Assembly: GCA_012800475.1 (NCBI GenBank)
Contig: JAAZJF010000242.1
Location: forward strand, 1 to 7,201
Length of the DNA: 7,201 nucleotides
From: Gammaproteobacteria bacterium
GTDB lineage: Bacteria; Pseudomonadota; Gammaproteobacteria; Pseudomonadales; Pseudomonadaceae
Direction of reading: 5' to 3'
The translations under genes and the position numbers were made by a program. Below are positions 1 to 6,458 of this stretch, piece after piece (positions within the stretch are counted from its first letter, which is position 1; each line of letters begins with the position of its first letter). The notes beneath the pieces are model-generated. The model was not told where the DNA came from. It ran no database searches and was given only the letters and a program-made list of their open reading frames with translations.

Positions 1-257
1 AAATCACGTGCTAAAACTTGAGCTATTAAATCAATGCGCTTGTTCATGACTTTTAAATAGCTTGCCACAGCACGGTCTGTTTCGGCGACCGAGCGTAATA
101 AGGGCAGGGCGTCATATTCCAGTAAATGTAAATCACCGAGCAAGTTAAATAGCAGGGAATCTTCGTGTGCGGGTGCATCTGCTAAACGAATTTGCAGTGC
201 GATTTGATCGTCAATGCGATAGTATTCGCGACGATCTTCGGTATCTTGTGTGGACAT
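1..257 (-). CDS. PilZ-type c-di-GMP-binding protein, N-terminal part (cut by window edge)
   Basis: Reading the minus strand from the ATG at 257 gives 85 uninterrupted codons to the window edge, starting MSTQDTEDRREYYRIDD. Residues 10-14 (R-E-Y-Y-R) fit the RxxxR motif that opens PilZ domains and contacts cyclic di-GMP. A mostly helical stretch follows (about residues 33-85, rich in Leu and Ala). The second PilZ motif (D/N-x-S-x-x-G) is not reached and should lie beyond the edge. Pseudomonas genomes carry a PilZ-family gene divergent from the lol operon, as I recall PA2989 in P. aeruginosa, which supports the call. The protein would be a cytoplasmic c-di-GMP receptor of unknown output. The start is uncertain: no good Shine-Dalgarno precedes the ATG, but the family-like N-terminus fits it. 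The C-terminal part is not visible, so the PilZ assignment rests on the N-terminus and context. Confidence 0.72.
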   Translation of the reverse strand, partial: MSTQDTEDRREYYRIDDQIALQIRLADAPAHEDSLLFNLLGDLHLLEYDALPLLRSVAETDRAVASYLKVMNKRIDLIAQVLARD

Positions 258-286
258 GACGAACCCATGGCTGCAATGGAGGTCAG

Positions 287-316
287 AGTGTAAATCGGCA
301 TGCAATAAACTGCCAA
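287..316 (-). promoter_or_regulatory. candidate sigma70-type promoter for the PilZ gene
   Basis: On the minus strand TTGGCA (complement of 311-316) is followed after 18 bases by TACACT (complement of 287-292). The first matches the -35 consensus at five of six positions and the second the -10 at four of six. Transcription would start near 280 and give a leader of roughly 20 bases before the ATG at 257. This is a consensus match only. Confidence 0.4.
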
Positions 317-347
317 CCTATCGAATCTTTTCTGTGAATGTATTCTT

Positions 348-1595
348 ATGTTTCGACCTTTAGCTTTATTTGTTGGTATGCGTTACACGCGTGCCAAACG
401 TCGTAATCACTTTATCTCTTTTATCTCGCTCACATCCATGGTCGGTTTGGCCTTGGGGGTGTTGGTGATGATTTTAGTATTATCAGTGATGAATGGCTTT
501 GACCGTGAATTACGCACGCGAATTTTGGGTATGGTGCCCCACGCGACCGTGAGCTCATATACGCCGCTGGATGATTGGGAGCAAGTGGGGGATCAAGTCA
601 AGCAGCACCCTGATGTGGTGGCTGTTGCTCCCTTTACCCAATTACAAGGCATGCTCACGCACAGCGGTAGCGTACAGCCGGTATTGGTCAACGGTGTGTT
701 GCCCAGTGCTGAAAAAAATGTCTCAATCATTACCGATCATATGGTGGAAGGCAGTTTAGAAGCGTTGCAAAGCGGTGAGTTTGGCATTGTGATTGGCCAG
801 CAAACGGCGGCGATGTTTAATGCTTCAGTGGGCGAAAAGTTGACCTTTGTCTTGCCTGAAGCTTCTATTACACCCGCTGGTGTGTTTCCACGCCTGAAGC
901 GTTTTACTGTCGTGGGTATTTTTAAAGTGGGCGCTGAGCTTGATAGCTCGCTGGCCTTAATCAATATCGAAGATGCCGCACGTTTATCACGTTGGCAGCC
1001 CAATCAAGTGGAAGGCATTCGTTTAAAGCTGACGAATCTTTTTGATGCACCGCGTGTGGCGTGGGAAATTGCTCGCAGTATGCCCAACGAAGACTTGCAT
1101 CCGCGAGACTGGACGCGCAGTCATGGCAATTTATTCCAAGCGATTCAGATGGAAAAAACCATGATTGCTCTGTTGCTGCTGCTGATTGTTGCCGTTGCTG
1201 CTTTTAATATTATTTCCACCTTAGTGATGGTGGTGACTGATAAGAAAGCCGATATCGCAATTTTACGTACTTTAGGTGCTTCACCTGGACAAATTATGGC
1301 GATCTTTATGGTGCAGGGTTCACTGATCGGTGTGGTGGGTACGTTAATTGGTGGCGTGCTAGGGGTGATCAGTGCACTGAATGTCACAACTTGGATTGCA
1401 GCGATAGAAAAGTTTTTTGGTCATCAGTTTTTAAGCTCCGACGTTTATTTTATCAGTTACTTACCTTCTGAGTTGCGCGTAGATGATGTGGTGATGATCT
1501 GTGGCGCGGCGTTATTGATGAGCTTTTTAGCAACCCTGTATCCAGCGTGGCGCGCTTCACGAACTGAACCTGCGGAGGCTTTGCGTTATGAGTAA
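348..1595 (+). CDS. lolC: LolC/LolE-family permease of the lipoprotein-releasing ABC transporter
   Basis: This 415-residue inner-membrane protein is a permease subunit of the Lol complex, which extracts outer-membrane lipoproteins from the inner membrane and passes them to LolA. It has the expected fold: a first membrane segment at about 24-50, a large periplasmic domain at about 51-265, and three further segments near 270-296, 316-345 and 378-400. Residues 297-316 form the cytoplasmic loop expected to contact LolD. The stretch TPAGVFPRLKRF (175-186) aligns with the LolA-binding Hook of E. coli LolC, and the C-terminus LYPAWRASRTEPAEALRYE matches the LolC ending. The length is typical (LolC 399, LolE 414 in E. 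coli). It overlaps lolD by 8 bases. The start is fixed by the family N-terminus (MFRPLALFVGMRY), although no clear Shine-Dalgarno precedes it. With no lolE behind lolD, it might work as a LolF-type homodimer, so the symbol is less certain than the family. Confidence 0.93.
   Translation: MFRPLALFVGMRYTRAKRRNHFISFISLTSMVGLALGVLVMILVLSVMNGFDRELRTRILGMVPHATVSSYTPLDDWEQVGDQVKQHPDVVAVAPFTQLQGMLTHSGSVQPVLVNGVLPSAEKNVSIITDHMVEGSLEALQSGEFGIVIGQQTAAMFNASVGEKLTFVLPEASITPAGVFPRLKRFTVVGIFKVGAELDSSLALINIEDAARLSRWQPNQVEGIRLKLTNLFDAPRVAWEIARSMPNEDLHPRDWTRSHGNLFQAIQMEKTMIALLLLLIVAVAAFNIISTLVMVVTDKKADIAILRTLGASPGQIMAIFMVQGSLIGVVGTLIGGVLGVISALNVTTWIAAIEKFFGHQFLSSDVYFISYLPSELRVDDVVMICGAALLMSFLATLYPAWRASRTEPAEALRYE
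1574..1578 (+). promoter_or_regulatory. ribosome binding site of lolD inside lolC
   Basis: GGAGG lies nine bases before the lolD ATG at 1588 and within the last codons of the permease gene. It fixes the lolD start and implies translational coupling across the 8-base overlap. Confidence 0.8.
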
Positions 1596-2289
1596 GTCAG
1601 CTGTTTTAGAATGCCGTAACCTCAGTAAAAGTTACAACGAAGGCCCAACGCAAGTGCATGTACTGCAAGGGGTTGAGTTGTTGCTTAAGCCCGGTGAGCG
1701 AGTTGCTATTATTGGCAGCTCTGGCTCGGGTAAAACGACCTTGCTGAATATGCTTGGTGGTTTAGATACACCCAGCACTGGCAGTGTGTGGTTAGCGGGC
1801 GAAGAGTTATCCGCCTTGTCAGAGAAAAAACGCGGTTTGTTGCGCAATCGTGCATTGGGTTTTGTGTATCAGTTTCATCACTTGTTGGCGGAGTTTAGCG
1901 CTCTAGAAAACGTCTGTATGCCCTTGTTAATTGGGAAACTGCCAATCGCTGAAGCGCGTCAACGTGCAGAAGCTTTATTGACCCGCGTTGGATTGGGTCC
2001 GCGCATTCATCATAAGCCTTCAGAGTTGTCCGGTGGTGAGCGTCAGCGTGTGGCGATTGCGCGGGCGTTAGTCAATCAGCCAGCTTTGGTATTGCTCGAT
2101 GAGCCGACCGGCAACCTTGATCGTACTACGGCGCAGACCATTCAAGAGTTGATTTTAGAACTGTCAATTTCATTGGGTACTGCGTTTTTAGTGGTCACGC
2201 ATGACCCAGCGTTAGCACAGCAGATGGATCGCATCCTGACTTTGGAAGATGGACGCTTGGTGCCAGTTGCTAAGGAAGTGACTGCTTAG
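1588..2289 (+). CDS. lolD: LolD, ATPase of the lipoprotein-releasing ABC transporter
   Basis: This 233-residue ABC ATPase powers lipoprotein release by the Lol complex at the cytoplasmic face of the inner membrane. All nucleotide-binding motifs are intact: Walker A GSSGSGKT (43-50), Q-loop glutamine Q95 in VYQFHHLL, signature LSGGERQR (147-154), Walker B ALVLLDE (166-172) with the catalytic E172, D-loop NLD (176-178) and the switch histidine H205 in VVTHD. The Q-loop context FVYQFHHLLAEFSALENV is characteristic of LolD within the larger MacB/FtsE/LolD group, and the length matches LolD (233 in E. coli). The start overlaps the permease gene and has a GGAGG site at the usual distance. The gene ends with TAG and is followed by a repeat-bearing spacer instead of the lolE gene commonly found next. 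No frameshift or missing residue is seen. Confidence 0.96.
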   Translation: MSKSAVLECRNLSKSYNEGPTQVHVLQGVELLLKPGERVAIIGSSGSGKTTLLNMLGGLDTPSTGSVWLAGEELSALSEKKRGLLRNRALGFVYQFHHLLAEFSALENVCMPLLIGKLPIAEARQRAEALLTRVGLGPRIHHKPSELSGGERQRVAIARALVNQPALVLLDEPTGNLDRTTAQTIQELILELSISLGTAFLVVTHDPALAQQMDRILTLEDGRLVPVAKEVTA

Positions 2290-2360
2290 GACAAGAGTTT
2301 TAGCGTGCTAAACATGATCTATGTGTAGCGCGTACTTTGGGGTTGATGTTAATCCGTCGA

Positions 2361-2379
2361 TGAACCCGTCCGGGGTTCA
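2361..2379. repeat. small hairpin inside element E1
   Basis: TGAACCC (2361-2367) and GGGTTCA (2373-2379) are perfect complements around a five-base loop GTCCG. No run of T follows on either strand, so it does not look like an intrinsic terminator. It has no counterpart in element E2. Confidence 0.6.
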
Positions 2380-2384
2380 ACTCC

Positions 2385-2405
2385 GGCGCTACGCCATCCA
2401 TGGCT
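2385..2405 (+). repeat. shared 21-base core, copy in E1
   Basis: This copy includes GCGCTACGCCATCCATGG and is the exact reverse complement of 2593-2613 over 21 bases. It ends nine bases before the right arm of E1. The shared core shows that E1 and E2 are copies of one element type in opposite orientation, or were built around the same module. Confidence 0.9.
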
Positions 2406-2565
2406 ACGCTCACCACATCAACCCCGAAGTACTCATTGACCCTATGTAGCGTTGGCGCTCTTGCAGCATTAATCATTTAAAGCTCAGTACTATGTTGGCT
2501 TTGGCTTTTGATTTTAGTCACTTTAATTCTGCATAAAACCCGAACACAACAGCACTGCTCAACAA

Positions 2566-2664
2566 GCATCGCACTGATGTCACGACAAGCGCAGCCATGG
2601 ATGGCGTAGCGCCTGAATCGCAACAGGATGTTGTGTTGAGGGAAAAGTGATATCAGTGCGATGC
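2566..2664. repeat. palindromic element E2 (18-base arms, 63-base loop)
   Basis: The left arm GCATCGCACTGATGTCAC (2566-2583) pairs with the right arm GTGATATCAGTGCGATGC (2647-2664) at 17 of 18 positions, again with a single transition. The loop of 63 bases holds the core at 2593-2613. Further complementary short segments sit around it: AACACAACA (2543-2551) with TGTTGTGTT (2629-2637), and CTCAACA (2558-2564) with TGTTGAG (2634-2640). These could form alternative pairings. The arms differ from those of E1 except for the loop-proximal part (TGATRT/ACATCA), while arm length, loop size and core-to-arm distance nearly match. Confidence 0.85.
2593..2613 (-). repeat. shared 21-base core, inverted copy in E2
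   Basis: This is the exact reverse complement of 2385-2405, including CCATGGATGGCGTAGCGC on the plus strand. It lies nine bases from the adjacent E2 arm (2566-2583), the same distance as in E1 once orientation is matched. The core contains GTAG next to a short hairpin (GCCAT-GG-ATGGC), a layout reminiscent of REP sequences. Confidence 0.9.
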
Positions 2665-2741
2665 GACATGCACAAAACTGCTTTTATCAATACACCACAC
2701 AGCGCTATAGTTTGCAGAATATGCAGTGCAATTATAAAGCG

Positions 2742-3434
2742 TTAAACCAGACTGACCTCAACCACTTCAATCTGCTCTAGCGTTAAATAACGCCAACGCA
2801 CCTGCACGTCCCAAAACTGCACGCCATAGATCCGCTCCGGCGTCGGTTGTTGATAAGCCGGACGTGGATCTTGCGCCAAACACTGCTCAATCAATTCCAC
2901 TACAGGTTGTTGCAAACGTAGCGCATGCTGTTGCGCTTGCTGTAAGGCTGATGATTGCCAGCGCACAGCAATCAGCTTGGGTGCATCTTCAGCGATGGCA
3001 TTGCGCGCCATCGGTAAACTATCGGCATAAGGCACATAAGGTTTGATATCCAACACCGGTGTGCCATCGAGCAAATCAATCCCCGATACCCATAAACGAC
3101 CTGCTTCAACACGCTCTAAACGTACGGCTGATTGACCTATACCGTTAGGTCTATGGGTTGCACGACTGGCAAACACACCAATACTTTTATTACCACCCAA
3201 GCGCGGCGGACGTACCTTTAAACGCGGTGCGCGCTCAAGGTTTTTATGGAAGAGAAAAATCACCCAAATATGACTGATCTCTTCAAGGCCAGCAATAGCA
3301 TCAGCTTGATCATAGGGGGCAAGCAGTTCAATACAGCCGTGTGCCGCTGGAGCCAAATGCGGCTGGCGAGGAATGGCAAATTTTTCTTTAAAACACGAGC
3401 GCACGTGGCCAATAGGATTGAGAGTATAGGTCAT
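2742..3434 (-). CDS. trmO: TrmO, tRNA (adenine(37)-N6)-methyltransferase
   Basis: This 230-residue protein belongs to the TsaA/YaeB family. TrmO uses S-adenosylmethionine to methylate N6 of t6A at position 37 of certain threonine tRNAs, giving m6t6A and helping decoding. The family blocks are all present: N-terminal IGHVRSCFKEKFAIPRQ, then IGVFASRATHRPNGIG (85-100), LDGTPVLDIKPYVPYAD (122-138), DPRPAY (189-194) and the C-terminal YGVQFWDVQVRW (203-214). The length is close to E. coli YaeB. The ATG at 3434 has GAGG seven bases upstream. The gene lies 66 bases downstream of rapA on the same strand, and the gap is filled by a large inverted repeat, so co-transcription with rapA is likely. The same gene order occurs in Pseudomonas as I recall it (PA3308-PA3307). 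Older annotations call it tsaA, rcsF or 'VirR', names that should not be taken as function. Confidence 0.93.
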   Translation of the reverse strand: MTYTLNPIGHVRSCFKEKFAIPRQPHLAPAAHGCIELLAPYDQADAIAGLEEISHIWVIFLFHKNLERAPRLKVRPPRLGGNKSIGVFASRATHRPNGIGQSAVRLERVEAGRLWVSGIDLLDGTPVLDIKPYVPYADSLPMARNAIAEDAPKLIAVRWQSSALQQAQQHALRLQQPVVELIEQCLAQDPRPAYQQPTPERIYGVQFWDVQVRWRYLTLEQIEVVEVSLV

Positions 3435-3441
3435 GGTTGTG

Positions 3442-3445
3442 CCTC
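3442..3445 (-). promoter_or_regulatory. ribosome binding site of trmO
   Basis: GAGG on the minus strand lies seven bases before the trmO ATG, and the foot of the rapA-trmO hairpin ends six bases upstream of it. Folding of that hairpin could therefore affect access to this site. Confidence 0.7.
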
Positions 3446-3451
3446 AGAAGG

Positions 3452-3497
3452 GGTGAACAGTGCTGCGCTCTATACATGCAACGCAACACTGTTCGCC
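3452..3497 (-). repeat. inverted repeat filling the rapA-trmO gap
   Basis: GGTGAACAGTGCTGCG (3452-3467) and CGCAACACTGTTCGCC (3482-3497) form a 16-base stem around a 14-base loop. In the rapA-trmO transcript it has 14 Watson-Crick pairs, one U-G wobble and one C-A mismatch. It begins three bases after the rapA stop and ends just before the trmO ribosome binding site. No U-run follows, so it is not a standard intrinsic terminator. It may act as an mRNA stability or processing element, or as a partial attenuator. Confidence 0.85.
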
Positions 3498-3500
3498 GAG

Positions 3501-6362
3501 TTAACCTGCGACTAAGACGCGAATAGCCTCAAGACGCAAACCGGCTTTACTGAGCATGCTCAGGCCTTGATCTTTATAAGCGCGTAGTGTGTCAATCTCC
3601 TCGTCGCGCACGCTTGGGTTAATAGCTTGTAAAGCACTCAAGCGTGCAATCTCTTCGTCCATGCTGGCGGTAAAGGCGGCGTTGGCTTGTTCTACCCGTT
3701 CAATATGGCGCGGTTGCATCGTTTTTTGAGCGCTATCCACTAGGCGTAATAATGTATCGCGTTGCGCGCGCGCAAACTTGCTAGCACTGGAGCGCGGTAC
3801 GCTTTCCAGTTGGTCGTTTAGCGTTTCAAAGCTGACGCGGCTGGCCAAGTCAGTGCCCTTATCATCCAGTAAGCAGCGCAGTGCAATCGGTGGTAAGAAA
3901 CGACCCAGTTGCAGGTGCTTAGGCGCAATGGCTTCGCTGACATATAGCAACTCGACCAGCATGGTACCGGCTTTAATGGCTTTGTTTTTCAGTAACGCCA
4001 CTGCAGTGTTGCCCATCGAGCCGGATAAGACTAAGTCCATACCGCCTTGCACCATCGGGTGCTCCCAGGTCATAAACTGCATATCTTCTAAGCTCAGGGC
4101 CAATTCACGATCATAAGTGATAGTGACTGCTTCATCGCTGCCCAGCGGGAAGCTGGCATCGAGCATTTTTTCACTGGGACGCAAGATCAGTGCGTTTTCT
4201 GAATGGTCTTCACTTTCAATACCAAAGGCATTAAACAGCTGCTCCATATACATGGGCAGGGTAAAGGTGGCATCTTGTTTTGCAATGGCTGCAACCAAAG
4301 CTTGACCGCGGCCCGCACCGCTGGAGTTGATTTCTAATAAACGATCGCGGCCTTTTTCCATCTCACTTTCGAGTTGTATGCGAGCGGCGCTAGCGTTTTC
4401 TAAAAGTTGCTGCCAACCGGATTCGTCTTCATCGTCAAGCAATAGAGCGTCCAGTTGCTCAGTAAACTCTAACTGCACTGCGTTACCGGTCGGGCAGGTC
4501 GATAAGAACGCATTTAATGCCTGTTGATACCACTCAAACAGACGCTGCTGCGCTGTACCGAGCAAATACGGGACATGAATATCGATGGTGTGCTGCTGGC
4601 CAATTCGATCCAAACGTCCGATACGCTGCTCAAGCAGGTCAGGGTGCTGTGGCAAATCGAATAACACTAAATGATGGCTAAATTGGAAGTTACGACCTTC
4701 GCTGCCAATTTCTGAGCAAAACATCACTTGCGCGCCAAACTCATCATCCGCAAACCAGGCTGCAGCACGGTCACGTTCAATGATGCTCATGCCTTCATGG
4801 AAAGTTGTGGCTGGGATGCCTGAGCGAATACGCAGCGCATCGCCCAGATCAAGCGCAGTTTGTGCATGGGCACAAATGACTAAGACTTTTTCTTGCTTGA
4901 GTTGTTTGAGCGTATCGAGCAACCAGTCGACGCGAGGATCAAAGCGCCACCAGAATTGTAAACTTTCGCTTTCTTCTGATTCGTCCAGAGGTCCATCGAC
5001 ATAGATTTCCGGATAGAGTTGCGCGTGTAAGTCTGTTGGTATATTTAAATATTGTGCAGGGTAGGCCAAGGGTGCTGCGTGCAGTTGGCGCTCAGGAAAG
5101 CCTGAAATCGCTGCGCGAGTATTACGAAATAATAAACGCCCCGTACCGTGGCGGTCGAGTAGTTCGCGAATTAAGCGCGGTGCAGCGTGTGTGTCGCCGC
5201 TATTAAAGGCGTCAATCAGTGCCTGACTGTCATCACCTAAAAAGGTGTGGATGGTCTGCTCTGCATCTGCCGTGAGTTGGTCTTGATCAAGCAGTTCACG
5301 TACGGCTTCAGCAATGGCTTGATAGTGCTGACTTTCTTCACGAAAGGCGGCTAAATCATGGAAGCGATGCGGGTCAAGCAGACGCAAGCGCGCAAAGTGG
5401 CTGTCTTGGCCTAATTGCTCAGGCGTTGCTGTTAGTAGCAATACACCTGGAATACGTGCCGCTAAGGTTTCAACCAATTGATAGGCTGGGCTTGATTGTT
5501 CAGGATGCCAAACTAAGTGGTGAGCTTCATCCACGACCATAATATCCCAGTCGCATGCAGCCAATGCCTGTTGTGCAGGCTCGTCCTCGACTAACCAGTT
5601 CATCGCCACTAAGGCAATTTGACAGTCTTCAAATGGGTTGTCTGCATCACTGGCTAAAAAACGCTCGGCATCAAATAGCGCGACATCCAAATTAAAGCGA
5701 CGGCGCATTTCCACCAACCACTGATGCTGCAATGTTTCGGGTACCATCAATAAAATTCGGCTGGCACGACCACTGAGAATCTGGCGGTGAATAATTAAAC
5801 CTGCCTCAATGGTTTTACCCAGGCCCACTTCATCAGCGAGCAAAACACGCGGTGCAATACGATCGGCAACTTCTTGAGCAATATGCAGCTGATGGGCAAT
5901 GGGTTCGGCGCGCACACCAGCCAAGCCCCAGAGTTCAGATTGCTGCATGTCACTGTTATGTTGCAGTGAGTTGTAACGCAAGGTAAACCAGGCCAGCGGG
6001 TCAACTTGCCCTGCAACTAACCGGTCGCTGGCCATGCGAAACTGAATAAAATTCGACAATTGTGTTTCAGGTAGTATGCATTCTTCGTTGCTGCTGTTGA
6101 GACCTTGATAAATTAACAAGCCATCGACTTCATTGACCTCATGCACCGTCATGGTCCAGCCTTCAAAGTGACTGATTTCATCACCTTGCACAAAGCGCAC
6201 ACGGGTTAGCGGGGCATTGCGCTGCGAGTATTGTCGAGTTTCTCCTGTGGCTGGGTAAATGATGGTTAATATACGGCCATCAGAGGTTAAAACGGTGCCT
6301 AGGCCTTGCTCGGCCTCGCCGTCACTGATCCAGCGTTGTCCAGGTTCATACTGCTGCGTCAT
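3501..6362 (-). CDS. rapA: RapA, RNA polymerase-associated SWI2/SNF2 ATPase
   Basis: This 953-residue protein (968 in E. coli) binds RNA polymerase and uses ATP to help recycle it after transcription. The N-terminal Tudor-like region (about 1-110) includes GQRWISDGEAEQGLGTV. The two RecA-like lobes carry motif I ADEVGLGKT (176-184, with Walker lysine K183), motif II VVDEAHH (276-282), motif III TATP (311-314), GMSIIERDRAAAWF (524-537), motif V CSEIGSEGRNFQF (549-561) and motif VI QRIGRLDRIGQ (579-589). The C-terminal third retains the RapA-specific SWEHP-like block (TWEHPMVQGGMDL) and LQLGRFLPP. No motif is lost. I chose the ATG at 6362 over the upstream ATG at 6422 because GGAG lies six bases before it and the protein then begins right before the conserved GQRWISD. 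The 20 extra upstream codons do not look conserved. trmO follows in the same direction. Confidence 0.96.
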   Translation of the reverse strand: MTQQYEPGQRWISDGEAEQGLGTVLTSDGRILTIIYPATGETRQYSQRNAPLTRVRFVQGDEISHFEGWTMTVHEVNEVDGLLIYQGLNSSNEECILPETQLSNFIQFRMASDRLVAGQVDPLAWFTLRYNSLQHNSDMQQSELWGLAGVRAEPIAHQLHIAQEVADRIAPRVLLADEVGLGKTIEAGLIIHRQILSGRASRILLMVPETLQHQWLVEMRRRFNLDVALFDAERFLASDADNPFEDCQIALVAMNWLVEDEPAQQALAACDWDIMVVDEAHHLVWHPEQSSPAYQLVETLAARIPGVLLLTATPEQLGQDSHFARLRLLDPHRFHDLAAFREESQHYQAIAEAVRELLDQDQLTADAEQTIHTFLGDDSQALIDAFNSGDTHAAPRLIRELLDRHGTGRLLFRNTRAAISGFPERQLHAAPLAYPAQYLNIPTDLHAQLYPEIYVDGPLDESEESESLQFWWRFDPRVDWLLDTLKQLKQEKVLVICAHAQTALDLGDALRIRSGIPATTFHEGMSIIERDRAAAWFADDEFGAQVMFCSEIGSEGRNFQFSHHLVLFDLPQHPDLLEQRIGRLDRIGQQHTIDIHVPYLLGTAQQRLFEWYQQALNAFLSTCPTGNAVQLEFTEQLDALLLDDEDESGWQQLLENASAARIQLESEMEKGRDRLLEINSSGAGRGQALVAAIAKQDATFTLPMYMEQLFNAFGIESEDHSENALILRPSEKMLDASFPLGSDEAVTITYDRELALSLEDMQFMTWEHPMVQGGMDLVLSGSMGNTAVALLKNKAIKAGTMLVELLYVSEAIAPKHLQLGRFLPPIALRCLLDDKGTDLASRVSFETLNDQLESVPRSSASKFARAQRDTLLRLVDSAQKTMQPRHIERVEQANAAFTASMDEEIARLSALQAINPSVRDEEIDTLRAYKDQGLSMLSKAGLRLEAIRVLVAG

Positions 6363-6368
6363 GCTTGT

Positions 6369-6372
6369 CTCC
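6369..6372 (-). promoter_or_regulatory. ribosome binding site deciding the rapA start
   Basis: GGAG on the minus strand stands six bases before the ATG at 6362. No comparable site precedes the in-frame ATG at 6422, so the shorter protein is favoured. Confidence 0.75.
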
Positions 6373-6400
6373 GTGTGATGTAAAAAGCGCGTTATGATAA

Positions 6401-6429
6401 CGGATAGTGGCGCAGAGAACACGGGTCAA
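6401..6429 (-). promoter_or_regulatory. candidate promoter of rapA-trmO
   Basis: On the minus strand TTGACC (complement of 6424-6429) is followed after 17 bases by TATCCG (complement of 6401-6406). The -35 matches at five of six positions, while the -10 is weak at three of six. Transcription from it would start near 6394, after the alternative ATG at 6422, which also favours the start at 6362. Confidence 0.4.
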
Positions 6430-6458
6430 TCATAATCAAGCGGGATAAAGCCAATTGC

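Larger units (their letters stand above)
2332..2432. repeat. palindromic element E1 (18-base arms, 65-base loop)
   Basis: The left arm GTACTTTGGGGTTGATGT (2332-2349) pairs with the right arm ACATCAACCCCGAAGTAC (2415-2432) at 17 of 18 positions, the exception being one T/C transition. The 65-base loop contains a smaller hairpin (2361-2379) and the core shared with element E2 (2385-2405). The core itself carries GCCAT-CC-ATGGC, a five-base-pair stem. No open reading frame or transposase is linked. The architecture resembles a REP- or MITE-like interspersed element, but I cannot assign it to a named family. Confidence 0.85.
2290..2741. other. gene-free convergent spacer with inverted repeat elements
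   Basis: These 452 bases separate lolD (plus) from trmO (minus), which point towards each other. I find no convincing gene in any frame. The spacer holds two large palindromic elements (2332-2432 and 2566-2664), which share an exact core in opposite orientation, and a small hairpin (2361-2379). A five-base-pair AT-rich hairpin at 2299-2312 (TTTAG/CTAAA) just after lolD is too weak to call a terminator, and no stem with a clear run of T follows either gene. Transcription from both sides must end somewhere here, and the big palindromes could serve that purpose in both directions. Confidence 0.8.

Noticed and set aside
264..274. CCATGGCTGC near the PilZ start, matching ten bases of the repeat core region
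   Set aside because: No palindromic arms surround it and the match is short. It lacks the rest of the core, so I treat it as chance.
432..445. ACATCCATGG inside lolC resembling the repeat core
   Set aside because: It encodes conserved permease residues (TSMVGL) and shares only the short CATCCATGG with the core.
2361..2391. T-arm-like sequence CCGGGGTTCAACTCCGG in element E1, suggesting a tRNA gene or fragment
   Set aside because: In the canonical alignment the T-stem has a mismatch, and no acceptor stem, D-arm or anticodon arm fits around it.
2332..2664. attC-like recombination sites of an integron
   Set aside because: The GTTRRRY/RYYYAAC core sites are absent, no integrase gene is visible, and the elements do not flank a gene cassette.
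3778..5004. Plus-strand open frames opposite rapA, and other open frames opposite lolC, lolD and trmO
   Set aside because: They lie antisense to well-supported conserved genes, have no ribosome binding sites of note and give serine-rich or low-complexity products typical of shadow frames.
6363..6422. Longer rapA starting at the ATG at 6422 (973 residues)
   Set aside because: The extra 20 residues look unconserved, there is no ribosome binding site at 6422, the inner ATG has GGAG at the right distance, and the candidate promoter would start transcription after 6422.
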